Origin: an uncultured bacterium
GTDB lineage: Bacteria; Atribacterota; Atribacteria; Atribacterales; Caldatribacteriaceae
DNA: 64,000 bases
NCBI GenBank assembly: GCA_937139415.1
Contig: CAKZPS010000006.1
Span: 1-64,000, forward strand
Direction of reading: 5' to 3'
Shown here: in pieces, positions 54,420 to 63,784 of the stretch
Position numbering within the stretch: position 1 is the stretch's first letter
Layout: each line of letters begins with the position of its first letter
The notes under the pieces: generated by a model
Seen by the model: the letters and a program-made list of their open reading frames with translations, nothing else
Databases searched by the model: none
What the model was told of the DNA's origin: nothing
Made by a program: the position numbers and the translations under genes

Positions 54420-55160
54420 ATGAGTCGAGAGTTGTGGTGTAAACGATTTCAAGAACCGGTCGAATATTCTCAAGCACTGCACTGGCAAAGGGTGCTCTGG
54501 CAATACGTTATCGAGGAGAAGGTCGCCGGAGTGATGTTACTTTTGGAACACGAGCCTGTTTTCACCCTGGGACGTTCCGCGGCGAGAGAGCATCTCTTGG
54601 TGGGAGAAGAATTTCTTCGGAAAAAAGGGATCGAGGTGTACGAAGTCGAGCGGGGAGGCGAGATCACCTATCATGGTCCGGGACAAATTGTGGGATATCC
54701 CATCGTGAATTTGCGTTTTTGGCAGAAAGACGTCCATGCTTTTTTACGTCATCTCGAAGAGGGATTGATCCGCTTTCTCCACAATTTTCGGGTGGATGCC
54801 TTTCGTTTACCTCCCCATACCGGGGTATGGGTTCACCATGGTCATCCACAGAAAATCGCTGCTCTTGGGATTGCGGTGAGACGTTGGGTGACCTATCACG
54901 GTTTTGCTTTGAACATTACCCCTGACCTCGCTCATTTCTCGTACATTATCCCCTGTGGCATCCGCGATAAAGGGGTGACTTCCCTCTCCCTCATGACCGG
55001 AGTTTCCTATGACCAAGAAGAGCGTTACCTGATGCAAGAGCATCTCGCGGGTATCATGGGGGAGGTTTTTGGATTTACGGTTCGGGAGCTTTCGGGAGAT
55101 GATTTTACGCTTATCCTTGAAAGGGGTTTTGACCATGAGCGAGCTTCCTTTTTGGATTAA
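54420..55160 (+). CDS. lipB: Octanoyltransferase LipB
   Basis: Moves octanoate from acyl-carrier protein to lipoyl domains, the first step of lipoate synthesis. The 246-residue product has the substrate motif [19 protein letters not shown], the catalytic Lys145 in [19 protein letters not shown] and the nucleophile Cys179 in [17 protein letters not shown] 54420 follows GGTGGGG. lipA overlaps its end, so the two act in series. Confidence 0.95.
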   Translation: MSRELWCKRFQEPVEYSQALHWQRVLWQYVIEEKVAGVMLLLEHEPVFTLGRSAAREHLLVGEEFLRKKGIEVYEVERGGEITYHGPGQIVGYPIVNLRFWQKDVHAFLRHLEEGLIRFLHNFRVDAFRLPPHTGVWVHHGHPQKIAALGIAVRRWVTYHGFALNITPDLAHFSYIIPCGIRDKGVTSLSLMTGVSYDQEERYLMQEHLAGIMGEVFGFTVRELSGDDFTLILERGFDHERASFLD

Positions 55161-55989
55161 ACGACGGTTTTCTCCCACCGCCCAAGGAGGAGAGGTGGAA
55201 AAGATGCTCCGCTCTCTCCATTTACATACGGTTTGTGAACGTGCTCGCTGTCCCAATCTGAATGAATGTTTCGGCCGGGGAACGGCCACTTTCCTCATCT
55301 TGGGGTCGGTTTGTACCCGGAATTGTCGTTTTTGCGCCATAGAGAAAGGTGTTCCCTTGCCCCTTGATCTTGAGGAACCAAAGCGGGTGGCCCAGGCGGC
55401 GAAAACGCTCTCCTTGCGACATGTGGTGATCACTTCGGTCACTCGTGATGATCTCCCTGATGGAGGCGCCCCCCATTTCCGGCACACTGTTCGGGCAGTA
55501 CGGGAGGCTTTGCCTACCGCGACGGTAGAAATCTTAACTCCTGATTTTCAAGGAGATAGGGAAGCGCTCCGTATTCTCAGCGAGGATCCTCCTTGTATTT
55601 TCAATCACAACGTGGAAACGGTACCGCGACTGTACCGGGAGGTGAGACCTCTTGCTTCTTATGAGCGCTCGCTCTCCGTGTTGGCGCTCTTTAAGTCTCT
55701 CTGCCCTCAGGTGCTCACGAAGTCCGGTCTCATGGTGGGCTTAGGGGAGAGGGAAGAAGAGGTGCTCCAGGTGCTTCGGGATTTGCGCGAAGTGGGGTGT
55801 GATATCATCACCATCGGTCAGTATCTCCGTCCTTCGGGGAAGCATCTTGCGGTGAAGGAATATATCCACCCTTCACAATTTGCCTCCTATGAAGAGCAGG
55901 CATACGCCTTGGGTTTTCGAGGGGTCGCCAGTGGTCCCTTCGTGCGGAGCTCCTATCTCGCCGAGCGATTTGTGGACGTGAGACCATGA
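55135..55989 (+). CDS. lipA: Lipoyl synthase LipA
   Basis: A radical SAM enzyme that inserts two sulfurs into the octanoyl chain. It carries the auxiliary cluster Cys34-x4-Cys39-x5-Cys45 and the radical SAM cluster Cys60-x3-Cys64-x2-Cys67, plus [15 protein letters not shown] and the C-terminal SGPFVRSSY whose serine binds the auxiliary cluster. Length is 284. ATG 55135 is chosen; the earlier frame lies inside lipB. Target enzymes (glycine cleavage or 2-oxoacid dehydrogenase) are not in the window. Confidence 0.96.
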   Translation: MSELPFWIKRRFSPTAQGGEVEKMLRSLHLHTVCERARCPNLNECFGRGTATFLILGSVCTRNCRFCAIEKGVPLPLDLEEPKRVAQAAKTLSLRHVVITSVTRDDLPDGGAPHFRHTVRAVREALPTATVEILTPDFQGDREALRILSEDPPCIFNHNVETVPRLYREVRPLASYERSLSVLALFKSLCPQVLTKSGLMVGLGEREEEVLQVLRDLREVGCDIITIGQYLRPSGKHLAVKEYIHPSQFASYEEQAYALGFRGVASGPFVRSSYLAERFVDVRP

Positions 55990-56504
55990 TGTTTTGGGGA
56001 ATACTTTTGGGGGTATTGCTCTCTTTTTTCTTTTTTTGGCTTTTCCCGCTCTTTTTTCACGGTATTCCCTGGCAGCCTACCGACAGGAAAAGGGTACAGC
56101 GAATGTTAGAAATGTCCGAACTCAAGGCAGGAGAAGTGCTGTACGATTTAGGATGCGGTGATGGACGTATTCTCCTTTGGGCAGTGCGAAAATTTGGGGC
56201 GCGAGCGGTAGGAATCGAACTCAATCCTTGGCTCTATGGCCTTGCTCTTCTCCGGGTGATCGGGGCAGGGTTATCTTCGCGGGTGAAGGTGAGGTTTGGA
56301 AATCTTTACCACCTTCCCTTGCATGAAGCAGATGTGGTCACCCTTTTTCTCTTTTCCCACGTGAATGAACGTTTGCAAGAAAAATTTCATCGCGAGCTCA
56401 AAAAAGGAGCACGAGTGGTATCATATGTATGGCCGCTGCCGGAGTGGAAACCGCACATGGTCGATACGGTTTACAACTTATACCTGTACGTTAAAGAAGA
56501 GTAA
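55986..56504 (+). CDS. Membrane-anchored SAM-dependent methyltransferase
   Basis: A 172-residue class I methyltransferase with one N-terminal membrane helix at about 3-25. SAM motif I is [12 protein letters not shown] (51-62), followed by [17 protein letters not shown]. The layout resembles small lysine methyltransferases of the FAM173/ATPSCKMT type, but the target here is unknown. Its ATG overlaps the lipA stop. Confidence 0.82.
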   Translation: MMFWGILLGVLLSFFFFWLFPLFFHGIPWQPTDRKRVQRMLEMSELKAGEVLYDLGCGDGRILLWAVRKFGARAVGIELNPWLYGLALLRVIGAGLSSRVKVRFGNLYHLPLHEADVVTLFLFSHVNERLQEKFHRELKKGARVVSYVWPLPEWKPHMVDTVYNLYLYVKEE

Positions 56505-56520
56505 CGGTGGAGGTGAGAGG

Positions 56521-57024
56521 ATGAAAAGAGAGGGTGCAAATGCCATTCGTTGGATTACCCGCACGGCTTTACTCTTTGCTCTGGTTCTCGTGGTACAGAT
56601 GCTGGGCATGCCGCAGATTCTTACCGGGACTCTGGTGAATGCTTTACTCCTTTTGGCTACCTCTTTGGTCGGTATCACGAGTGGTGTGGTGATTGGCTTT
56701 TTTACCCCTTGGGTGGCATTGTCACGGGGTATTCTTCCTCCCTTGCTCGCCCCGATGATTCCCTTTATTATGGGAGGAAATGCTCTGCTCGTCGTGATCT
56801 TCGCTCTGTGGATGCGCAAGAAGAGTCTTCCCTATGAGGTGGTGGGAATAGTCCTCGGCGCAGGAGCGAAATATCTCTTGCTCTCCCAAGCAGTTCGTTT
56901 CTTGGTCGAGCTTCCCCCACCGGTAGCGCGCATGATGCAAATTCCCCAGCTTTTTACCGCACTCCTTGGAGGGGTGGTAGCTCTCCTTCTCCATCACGTG
57001 GTGGGAAAGGCTTTACAGATTTGA
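56521..57024 (+). CDS. ECF transporter substrate-binding (S) component
   Basis: A membrane protein of 167 residues with about five helices. The motif ITRTALLFALVLVVQMLGMP followed by LTGTLVNALLLLA is typical of S components of energy-coupling-factor vitamin importers. The ligand cannot be read from sequence; a ThiW/HmpT-like thiamine-precursor role is one possibility. GGAGGTGA lies ahead of ATG 56521. No ECF module (A, A', T) is nearby, so a shared module is expected. It overlaps the convergent kinase gene by 12 bases. Confidence 0.78.
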   Translation: MKREGANAIRWITRTALLFALVLVVQMLGMPQILTGTLVNALLLLATSLVGITSGVVIGFFTPWVALSRGILPPLLAPMIPFIMGGNALLVVIFALWMRKKSLPYEVVGIVLGAGAKYLLLSQAVRFLVELPPPVARMMQIPQLFTALLGGVVALLLHHVVGKALQI

Positions 57025-58788
57025 GGGAGCCCCAGGGAGGGAAACGAAGAAGGTACTCCCTTTGCCCATCTCGCTTTCCACCCAAATTTTCCCTTGATGT
57101 CTTTCCACAATTTCTTTGGCGATGGATAACCCCAATCCTATCCCACCTCCTTGGCGGGAGCGGGATTTGTCCACCCGATAGAATCGCTCAAAAATGTAAG
57201 GGAGGTCTTCCGGTGGAATACCGGGACCTTGGTCGCGGATGGCGATGATCACGGAAATATCCTCTTTTCTCTCTCCACTCATCACCACATGACTCCTCGG
57301 TGGAGAGAAGAGAATGGCATTGTGGAGAAGATTGGTAAACACTTGTTCTAAGCGGTCTTCGTTTCCCCACACCTCTAAGCGAGGATCAAGATCACCTTCC
57401 ACGATGACTCCCCTTTCGTTCGTGAAGGGCGCGAGTTTGGCGATCACTCGCTCGATTAAGGAGGCAATAGGAATGAGTTTCATTTCCCAGGTTCCCTTTC
57501 CCGAGGCAATGACAGACAGGTCTAAGAGGTCATGGATGAGACGGGAGAGTCGCATTGTTTCGCGGTGGAGTACGGGAAGGTGTTGTTCCTTGAATTCTCC
57601 TAAGGGGATGACCTCGTCCATCACTGCTTCTAAGAATCCTTGGATGGCGGTAAGGGGAGTACGAAGCTCGTGAGAAACGTTAGCTAAGAATTCTCGGCGT
57701 AAGCGATCGATTCTCTTGAACTCGGTAACGTCTTGAATCACGGCCACTGCTCCTTTGACTCCCTCTTGGTCTCGCAAAGGGGCCACACGGAAGATAACCG
57801 TTTTCCCCTGAGGAAGGTATATTTCCTTCTCGCGCTCTTCCTTTTGGGTAAAAACTTCTTCAAAGAGCGCGGTTATTTCTTCGCTCATGGGCAGGTCGGA
57901 GAGACAACGTACCTGAGCGTTACCCGAGGCCAAGGCTCTGCGGAAGGCGGGGTTGAGGGAAACAACGGCATAGTCTCTATCTACCGCCAAGACCCCTTCG
58001 GACATGTGGAGGAGAATGTTTTCGGTGCGTTCTTTTTCCTCGCGCAATTTCCGGATGGTTTCCTCTAAGGTTGCGGAGAGAATATTGAAGTTTTGGGCTA
58101 ATTCACCGATTTCGCCATGGTCGGTTAATTCAATTCTCTTTTGGAAATTGCCCTGCGCCATCTCGCGGGCGGTTTGACTCATGGTTTTGATCGGACGAGT
58201 GAGCGAAGAGGAAGAGAAAAAAGCGGTGAGAAAAGAGAGCGAGAGCGCAATGATACTCGAAAACCATACGAAGTACATCACGGTTTGAATGGTAGTTTCG
58301 ATACTGGCAATAGGGGTAGAGAGGACTAAAGCGGTGGGAACGAATCTTTCGTCTTTTAAGGGTATGGCCACATTGAGGACGTCTTGGCGAAGAGTGGGAT
58401 GAAAACTTTGCCAACTCTGCGGTTGCCCTTTTTTTAGGTTATTCCATACTTCTTCAGGAAGATTATTGCCTACCAATGCTCTCCACATCCGACGCATGAA
58501 ACCTTGGGGGGGGAGGAGCCTTTCTCGGAGGAATTCTTCCTCGGTGACTACGGTGATCAACACTCCTTGGGTGAGTTTTCGAATTTCTTCGGGAATTTCC
58601 AAACGACGGTTAGGAGTGTGGACGAAAAGACTAAGGAGCGTCTCCCCTTTTTTCAGTAACTCTTTTTCTTGGATAGCAAAGTAGTAACGGCTAAAGAGGA
58701 GGAACACACTCGCTCCCAGAATGGTAAAAGAAACGACAGTAACGAGGAGATGAGAGAGGAAAAGCCGAAAAAAGAGCTTCTTTTTCAT
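57013..58788 (-). CDS. Membrane sensor histidine kinase, PhoR/ResE/CpxA-like
   Basis: An envelope sensor of 591 residues. Two membrane helices (about 8-30 and 178-200) flank an extracytoplasmic domain. HAMP (RPIKTMSQTAREMAQGNFQK), PAS (ILLHMSEGVLAVDRDYAVVS), HisKA with phospho-His in FLANVSHELRTPLTAIQGFL, and the ATPase domain (NLLHNAILF, DQGPGIPPEDLPYIFERFYR, GLGLSIAKEI) follow. ATG 58788 overlaps the response-regulator stop as ATGA, so the pair is coupled. Confidence 0.93.
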   Translation of the reverse strand: MKKKLFFRLFLSHLLVTVVSFTILGASVFLLFSRYYFAIQEKELLKKGETLLSLFVHTPNRRLEIPEEIRKLTQGVLITVVTEEEFLRERLLPPQGFMRRMWRALVGNNLPEEVWNNLKKGQPQSWQSFHPTLRQDVLNVAIPLKDERFVPTALVLSTPIASIETTIQTVMYFVWFSSIIALSLSFLTAFFSSSSLTRPIKTMSQTAREMAQGNFQKRIELTDHGEIGELAQNFNILSATLEETIRKLREEKERTENILLHMSEGVLAVDRDYAVVSLNPAFRRALASGNAQVRCLSDLPMSEEITALFEEVFTQKEEREKEIYLPQGKTVIFRVAPLRDQEGVKGAVAVIQDVTEFKRIDRLRREFLANVSHELRTPLTAIQGFLEAVMDEVIPLGEFKEQHLPVLHRETMRLSRLIHDLLDLSVIASGKGTWEMKLIPIASLIERVIAKLAPFTNERGVIVEGDLDPRLEVWGNEDRLEQVFTNLLHNAILFSPPRSHVVMSGERKEDISVIIAIRDQGPGIPPEDLPYIFERFYRVDKSRSRQGGGIGLGLSIAKEIVERHQGKIWVESEMGKGSTFFVSLPGAPSNL

Positions 58789-59468
58789 GAAGGAACCTCG
58801 AATTTGTATCCATATCCCCAAACGGTTTTAATGAGTGAAGGAGCTCCTGCTCCTTCAAGCTTTTCACGCAATCGTTTGATATGGGTGTCTACGGTTCGCG
58901 TATCCCCGGCGAAATCATATCCCCAGATGAGCTCGAGGAGTTGCTCTCGGGCGTACGCCCGGGAAGGATTTTTCGCCAAAAACCACAAAAGGTCGAATTC
59001 CTTGGGAGTGAGATTGAGTTCTCGCTCCTTTACATTGGCAATGCGGGCTTCATAATCTATGGAGAGGAATTCGAAGCGGAGAGACTTCTTGAAGCTTTCT
59101 TCCTGCATGTTCACTCGTCGTAGGACTGCTTTTACCCGGGCAACCACCTCACGAGGGCTAAAGGGTTTGGCAATATAGTCATCCGCTCCCAGTTCTAATC
59201 CTAAAACTCGGTCGAATTCTTCACCTCGGGCGGTGAGCATGATAATGGGAACGGTGGATATCCGACGAATTTCTCGACATACCGTCCAGCCATCCTTTTT
59301 GGGGAGCATCAGGTCTAAGAGCACAAGATGGGGATGGAATTGGTTCACCGCCTTGAGGGCTTCCTCTCCGTCGTAGGCGAGAATAGGGGTAAAACCTTCC
59401 TTTTGTAGATATCGGCTTAACACTTCCCCCACCGCGTGGTCGTCATCGACAATGAGGATGGTATGCAT
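58785..59468 (-). CDS. OmpR/PhoB-family response regulator
   Basis: A DNA-binding partner of the adjacent kinase, 227 residues. The receiver has Asp8 and Asp9, phospho-acceptor Asp52 in VLLDLMLPKKDGW and Lys in DYIAKPFSP. The winged-helix domain has LTPKEFDLLWFLAKNPSRAY and RTVDTHIKRLREKL. ATG 59468 is preferred over GTG 59477 because GAGAGGTG then has good spacing. Direct repeats at 60099-60116, upstream of the Spy-like gene, are a plausible binding site. Confidence 0.94.
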   Translation of the reverse strand: MHTILIVDDDHAVGEVLSRYLQKEGFTPILAYDGEEALKAVNQFHPHLVLLDLMLPKKDGWTVCREIRRISTVPIIMLTARGEEFDRVLGLELGADDYIAKPFSPREVVARVKAVLRRVNMQEESFKKSLRFEFLSIDYEARIANVKERELNLTPKEFDLLWFLAKNPSRAYAREQLLELIWGYDFAGDTRTVDTHIKRLREKLEGAGAPSLIKTVWGYGYKFEVPS

Positions 59469-59493
59469 AGAGTGCACCTCTCTATTTCCTTAG

Positions 59494-59519
59494 GAAGGGG
59501 AGGATTCTTCCTCCCCTTC
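59494..59519 (-). terminator. Stem-loop between the Spy-like gene and the response regulator
   Basis: GAAGGGGAGGA and TCCTCCCCTTC form an 11-bp stem with a 4-nt loop, 10 bases after the Spy-like stop on the minus strand. There is no U-run. It would let the small periplasmic protein be made in excess over the regulators, or act as an attenuator. Confidence 0.6.
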
Positions 59520-59529
59520 TCCTATTGTA

Positions 59530-60027
59530 TCACCACTTTCCAGGGCCAAGACCGTATCCAGGGCCACAGCCCCCTCGTCCTCTTGGCCGACCTTGGGCAA
59601 TCTGGGACAGTTGTTCCGGCGTGAGGAGGGACAGGAATTCACGGTACATATTTTGCCGCAGAGTGTAGAGTTCTTGGTGGAGATTGGCGATTTCCTCTAA
59701 GGTAGCCCGGATTTGATTGGCGGTTTCTTCACTGGTAGGTTTTAAACTCAATTCCTGCAGAGTCAAAAATGCTTGGTAGAGCTTACTCTGGATTACGGTT
59801 ACCTTTTCGGCATTCCGTTTTTCTAATTCGAGGAGTTTAGTTTTCTGCTCAGATGTCAAGGAGAGGGAGGACATCCATCGAGGTGCTTCAAGAAAAGGAC
59901 ATTCCGGTCTTTCCCACTCTTGGGGATGAGGAAACCTTCCCCCACAGAGCGGTTGCGCAAACGCTCCCACACTCAACGTACCGACCACTATGGCGATCAA
60001 GATGAAGATGGTCAAGATTCTCTTCAT
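59530..60027 (-). CDS. Spy/CpxP-like periplasmic protein
   Basis: A secreted 165-residue protein with a signal peptide (1-24, ending AFA). The mature part is helical with the LTxxQ pattern of Spy/CpxP chaperones (SLSLTSEQKTKLLELEKRNA, SLLTPEQLSQIAQG) and a Gly-rich C-terminus with Cys. Such proteins bind misfolded proteins or metals and are usually controlled by, and feed back on, a CpxAR-like system. The regulator and kinase lie directly downstream. Confidence 0.82.
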   Translation of the reverse strand: MKRILTIFILIAIVVGTLSVGAFAQPLCGGRFPHPQEWERPECPFLEAPRWMSSLSLTSEQKTKLLELEKRNAEKVTVIQSKLYQAFLTLQELSLKPTSEETANQIRATLEEIANLHQELYTLRQNMYREFLSLLTPEQLSQIAQGRPRGRGGCGPGYGLGPGKW

Positions 60028-60062
60028 GGTCAAAAACCTCCTTTGGAGAAGTATTTGTCTCT

Positions 60063-60116
60063 ATGGTAATCATCTTCTGTGTCTTTTTTGGGGACGAATT
60101 GTGAAGAATTTGTGAA
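60063..60116 (-). promoter_or_regulatory. Promoter region of the Spy-like operon with 11-bp-spaced direct repeats
   Basis: On the plus strand TTGTGAA occurs at 60099-60105 and again at 60110-60116, exactly 11 bp apart, as expected for an OmpR/PhoB-type dimer. On the minus strand a weak -10 (TACCAT, 60068-60063) stands about 30 bp downstream with no good -35, as in activated promoters. Control by the response regulator at 58785-59468 is inferred. Confidence 0.5.
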
Positions 60117-60150
60117 TCTCAGGGGTTATGGAGAGTGAGGAGGAACGTTT

Positions 60151-60642
60151 ATGGATACTTTACTCATTATCACCTTAAACGGAGAGGAGTTTGAGAAATG
60201 GAAGGAGGAACTCGTCACCTTGTACGTAAGAGCGTATGAGAATTTACCGGAGTATCGATATCACCATCCGGAAAAGATTCGGGAGTACCTCTCTTGGTTG
60301 TGGCACGGCGACCCCGAAGGATTCATGGTAGCGATGGAGAAAGGAGTATCCATAGGCTTCATCAGTATTCATGGAGCATGGGAGAAAGAGGGGGAGGTGT
60401 GGGGAGAAGTTCATGAATTTGTGGTACACCCGGATTATCGGAAAAGAGGCATCGGAACCACGCTTTTTGAGACTGCACTAAAGTATGCGCAAGAGAAAGG
60501 GCGCACGAAGTGTGGGCTGTGGGTGGGGGTGAAGAACGAGGAAGCTCTGGCCTTTTATCGGAAACGGGGTTTTATCCCTCGTGAACAGTGGGGAAAATGG
60601 ATCCGCATGGTGAAGGAGATGAATGGTGATGACGCTCCTTGA
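60151..60642 (+). CDS. GNAT-family N-acetyltransferase
   Basis: A cytoplasmic acetyl-CoA-dependent transferase, 163 residues. The CoA-binding motif A is EFVVHPDYRKRGIGTTLFET, followed by motif B at VKNEEALAFYRKRGF. The substrate is unknown. GAGGAGGAA precedes the ATG by about six bases. The M20 peptidase gene overlaps its end by 20 bases, so the two may share a pathway. Confidence 0.87.
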   Translation: MDTLLIITLNGEEFEKWKEELVTLYVRAYENLPEYRYHHPEKIREYLSWLWHGDPEGFMVAMEKGVSIGFISIHGAWEKEGEVWGEVHEFVVHPDYRKRGIGTTLFETALKYAQEKGRTKCGLWVGVKNEEALAFYRKRGFIPREQWGKWIRMVKEMNGDDAP

Positions 60643-61666
60643 AATTTGCCATACTCTCGTGAACATGAGAGGGGAGAGCGGAGCGGAAAAACCGGTTTTA
60701 GAGTGGATCGCTCATTTTTTGCAACCCTATGGTTTCACCTCGCGATGGCAAGAGTATGGTCCGGGGAAATTCAATCTCTATCTCAAGCGGGGCTTCTCTC
60801 CGTTTCTCTGGGCGACCCATGTAGATGTGAACTATGCAGGGAGAAAAGCCGTATGTACCTTCCGCAATGGTTTTCTCTTCGGTCCGGGTGTTTTGGATAC
60901 CCGTGGACAGATTGCTGCTCTCCTCTATGCGCTCAGCCAAAGCAGCGCTCCGGCTGAAGTAGTGTTTTTCTCCGAAGAGGAGACAAGCGGTGCAGGGTCG
61001 TGGCACTTTGTTCCCCCGCATCCCTTTGAGGGTGCGATTGTCCTCGAGCCAACCAATTTCACCCTGTGTACTGCTTTTGCCGGTGATGTAGAGACGCGCA
61101 TAGAGGTGCATGGGTTAGGCGGTCATGGGGCCTATCCTCACGCCGGTACCAATGCTTTGTGCTTGGCAGAAGGGGTGGTACATGCGAGTCGGGAGATGGT
61201 GAAAAAATTCACCGGACATCCCTTATTCGTGCCTCCTCCTACCCTCATGTGGGGAAAGATAGAGGGAGGGGAATCGAATTACCTCATCCCCGAATCGTGT
61301 GTGATCGAGTGTGCCTTCCCCTTTGTTCCTCCCCACTCCCTTGAGGAAGTGAAGGGAGAAGTCTTTCGTTTCATAGAACGTTATCCGGTAACGGTGAGGG
61401 TGGAAGACGAAAATCCGGCTTGGGAGATTGATAGGCGAAGAGAAATAGTGGAGAGACTCAAGTATGCCGTAGAGAGGGTGACCGAGAAGGAAGTGATTTA
61501 TGCCGGTATGCCCTCGTGGACCGATGCCACCTATTTATTCTTGCGGGGAATAGAGAGCGTGGTATTCGGAGCAGGGGATTTAGCCTTAGCTCATTCTCAG
61601 CGTGAGGGGGTGAGTTTAGCGGAACTCGAGCTCCTTGCGGGAATTTTTTTGTCTTTTCTGCGGTAG
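60623..61666 (+). CDS. M20-family metallopeptidase/deacylase
   Basis: A 347-residue enzyme of the M20 (ArgE/DapE/carboxypeptidase) family. Zinc and catalytic motifs are recognisable: WATHVDVNYAG, GVLDTRGQIAAL, catalytic EEETSG, the dimerisation segment GLGGHGAYPHAGTNAL and a last His in GAGDLALAHSQREGV. AAGGAG lies ahead of ATG 60623; ATG 60629 is an option. Hydrolysis of an N-acyl amino acid or dipeptide is likely, but the substrate is not clear. LysK-like enzymes are related in style. Confidence 0.87.
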   Translation: MVMTLLEICHTLVNMRGESGAEKPVLEWIAHFLQPYGFTSRWQEYGPGKFNLYLKRGFSPFLWATHVDVNYAGRKAVCTFRNGFLFGPGVLDTRGQIAALLYALSQSSAPAEVVFFSEEETSGAGSWHFVPPHPFEGAIVLEPTNFTLCTAFAGDVETRIEVHGLGGHGAYPHAGTNALCLAEGVVHASREMVKKFTGHPLFVPPPTLMWGKIEGGESNYLIPESCVIECAFPFVPPHSLEEVKGEVFRFIERYPVTVRVEDENPAWEIDRRREIVERLKYAVERVTEKEVIYAGMPSWTDATYLFLRGIESVVFGAGDLALAHSQREGVSLAELELLAGIFLSFLR

Positions 61667-61686
61667 ATGGGTATAATTAGGAAGAG

Positions 61687-62700
61687 GTGAAGGTCTTGGC
61701 GGTCATGGTAGGCATTCCACGAGGATTACTGTTTTACCGTTTCTATTGGTTATGGAAGACCTTTTTAGAAGAATTGGGAGTGGAAGTGCGCGTTTCTCCT
61801 CCTACCAATAAAGCTATTATCCGGAGGGGTTTAACCTATGGTGTGGAGGAGATTTGTTTCCCGGTCAAAGTTTTCCTGGGGCATGTCATGGCCATTCAAG
61901 ATGAGGTCGATTTCCTCTTTCTCCCCCGCATGGTCAGTTTCCATCGGAGGGAGTATACTTGTCCCAAGATTTTAGGGCTACCCGATTTGGTGCGTAACCT
62001 TTTCGGTATCTCCAGCGAGCGGATTATTACCGGAGAAGTGAACATGCGTGATACCGGTATTTGGGGATGGCGCCAAGGGTTTTTAGAAATGGGTCGGCGC
62101 TTCACTCGCCAGGAGGGGAAAATCATGCGCGCTTTGAAGCGCGCTGAAGAAGCACACAAGAGGTACCGGGAAAAATTGAAAACCGGAATTCTCCCGGAAC
62201 ACTTGATTGACCGGAGAGAAGAAGTAGTGCCAAAGGAGAAGAAGGTTCTCCTCTTGGGACACACCTATCTTATCAGCGATAGCTATATTAATATGAATAT
62301 CGTCCAAAAAATTCACACTTTGGGGTATGGGGTGGTCACCCAAGATATGGTTGATGAACAGAGGGTAAGAAAGTACCTCTCCCTTTTACAGAAGCCGAGC
62401 TTTTGGACCATTTCCAACGAGATCATGGGCACGGCTCTTTTGTACCTCAAAGAAAGGGATCCGCGTCTTAAGGGATATATCCATCTTGTTTCCTTTGAAT
62501 GTGGTCCGGACTCTTTGGTCGGCGAGGTGATTGAGCGGTGGATTAAGCGCGAGAGTGAAACTCTCCCCTATCTCCGCTTAGAAATCGATGAGCATACCGG
62601 AGAAGCCGGATTGCTCACCCGTTTAGAGGCTTTCGTAGACATGATGGAATGGAGGGACGCCCATCTTGAGAGCAACCTTTCCTCATCTCTTGCACCTTGA
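61687..62700 (+). CDS. Acyl-CoA dehydratase activase-related protein (DUF2229/HgdB-like)
   Basis: A 337-residue protein of the family accompanying 2-hydroxyacyl-CoA dehydratase activases. The pattern MVGIPRGLLFYRFYWLWKTF, then GVEEICFPVKVFLGHV and the C-terminal IDEHTGEAGLLTRLEAFVD, is characteristic. GTG 61687, TTG 61696 or ATG 61705 could be the start; ribosome-site spacing best fits TTG 61696. Substrate and partner are unknown. The next gene repeats the same architecture. Confidence 0.82.
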   Translation: MKVLAVMVGIPRGLLFYRFYWLWKTFLEELGVEVRVSPPTNKAIIRRGLTYGVEEICFPVKVFLGHVMAIQDEVDFLFLPRMVSFHRREYTCPKILGLPDLVRNLFGISSERIITGEVNMRDTGIWGWRQGFLEMGRRFTRQEGKIMRALKRAEEAHKRYREKLKTGILPEHLIDRREEVVPKEKKVLLLGHTYLISDSYINMNIVQKIHTLGYGVVTQDMVDEQRVRKYLSLLQKPSFWTISNEIMGTALLYLKERDPRLKGYIHLVSFECGPDSLVGEVIERWIKRESETLPYLRLEIDEHTGEAGLLTRLEAFVDMMEWRDAHLESNLSSSLAP

Positions 62701-63784
62701 TGTTGCCTTGGGCATTCTCTACCCTACTCTGGGGATTGAGATTGTTCCCCCTCCTCCTCTCACGCGGAAAACCATTGAGATTGGCGTGAAATTGGCACCT
62801 CAGAATGCCTGTTTCCCCTTAAAGGTGACTTTGGGGAATTTTGTCGAGAGTATTGAGAAGGGTGCCGATACCCTCTTTATGGCGGGAGGAGTTGGTCCCT
62901 GTCGTTTTGGTTACTATGGTCAAATTCAACGCTTGATTTTGGAAGACTTGGGATATAAGGTGCAATTTATCCTCCTTGACCATCCGCGTTATGGAATACG
63001 ATCCTTTGTACAGGCGCTCCGAACGATGACCGGAGGGAAAATTTCTCCAGCGCGGATTGTGCGAGCGACTGCCCTGGCCTGGAAAGTCTTACGTTTTACC
63101 GAGACCATAGAAGCGAAGCGAAGAGCATTACGATGCCTTGTGGAACGAAAAGATGCTTTGGATCGGGTTGTGGAGGGAACTCTCACTCGCCTTCGCTGGG
63201 TAGAGAGTGTCACTGCTCTGGAAGAGATCATCCGCTCTACCGAAGAAGCCTTACGCGCTCTCCCTTTAGTACGCGAAGAAGGAGAAGTTTTAAAAGTGGG
63301 CATTGTAGGGGAAGTGTACGTCGCTCAAGAGAAGCGGATTAATTTTGACGTGGAGAGGCTGCTCGGTGATTTGGGTGTGTACGTCCATAATTCCGTGTCC
63401 ACAGTGGAATACATTCTCCATACTCTCCCCTTCACCCGTTCCCGGGAAAAAGAGGAAACATGGCGCTTGGCAAGACCCTACCTCCAGCGTTTCGTGGGAG
63501 GGGAGGGGATCGATAGTGTGGGGAGTGCCATTCGTTACGCTCAATGGGGATTTGATGGGGTAGTGCATCTCTATCCTTTTACCTGTATGCCGGAAATTGT
63601 CGCCAAGGGAATTCTTACCCAAGTGAGTAAAGACTACGATTTACCGATCCTCCATCTCGCGATTGATGAACATGCCGGGGAGGCGGGTTTAATCACCCGC
63701 GTGGAGGCCTTTGTTGACGTTCTCGAACGGAGGAAGAAAACGAGGAGAAAGTCGGAGGTTGGAAGGGCATGGACCTATTCTTAG
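62666..63784 (+). CDS. Acyl-CoA dehydratase activase-related protein, second copy
   Basis: A 372-residue relative of the preceding gene, overlapping it by 35 bases. It has APQNACFPLKVTLGNFVESI, GGVGPCRFGYYGQIQRLILE, where the cysteine probably helps bind a 4Fe-4S cluster, and the shared C-terminal IDEHAGEAGLITRVEAFVD. In larger relatives these regions are fused to the activase ATPase, which here follows as a separate gene. The three probably form one complex. Confidence 0.82.
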   Translation: MRATFPHLLHLDVALGILYPTLGIEIVPPPPLTRKTIEIGVKLAPQNACFPLKVTLGNFVESIEKGADTLFMAGGVGPCRFGYYGQIQRLILEDLGYKVQFILLDHPRYGIRSFVQALRTMTGGKISPARIVRATALAWKVLRFTETIEAKRRALRCLVERKDALDRVVEGTLTRLRWVESVTALEEIIRSTEEALRALPLVREEGEVLKVGIVGEVYVAQEKRINFDVERLLGDLGVYVHNSVSTVEYILHTLPFTRSREKEETWRLARPYLQRFVGGEGIDSVGSAIRYAQWGFDGVVHLYPFTCMPEIVAKGILTQVSKDYDLPILHLAIDEHAGEAGLITRVEAFVDVLERRKKTRRKSEVGRAWTYS

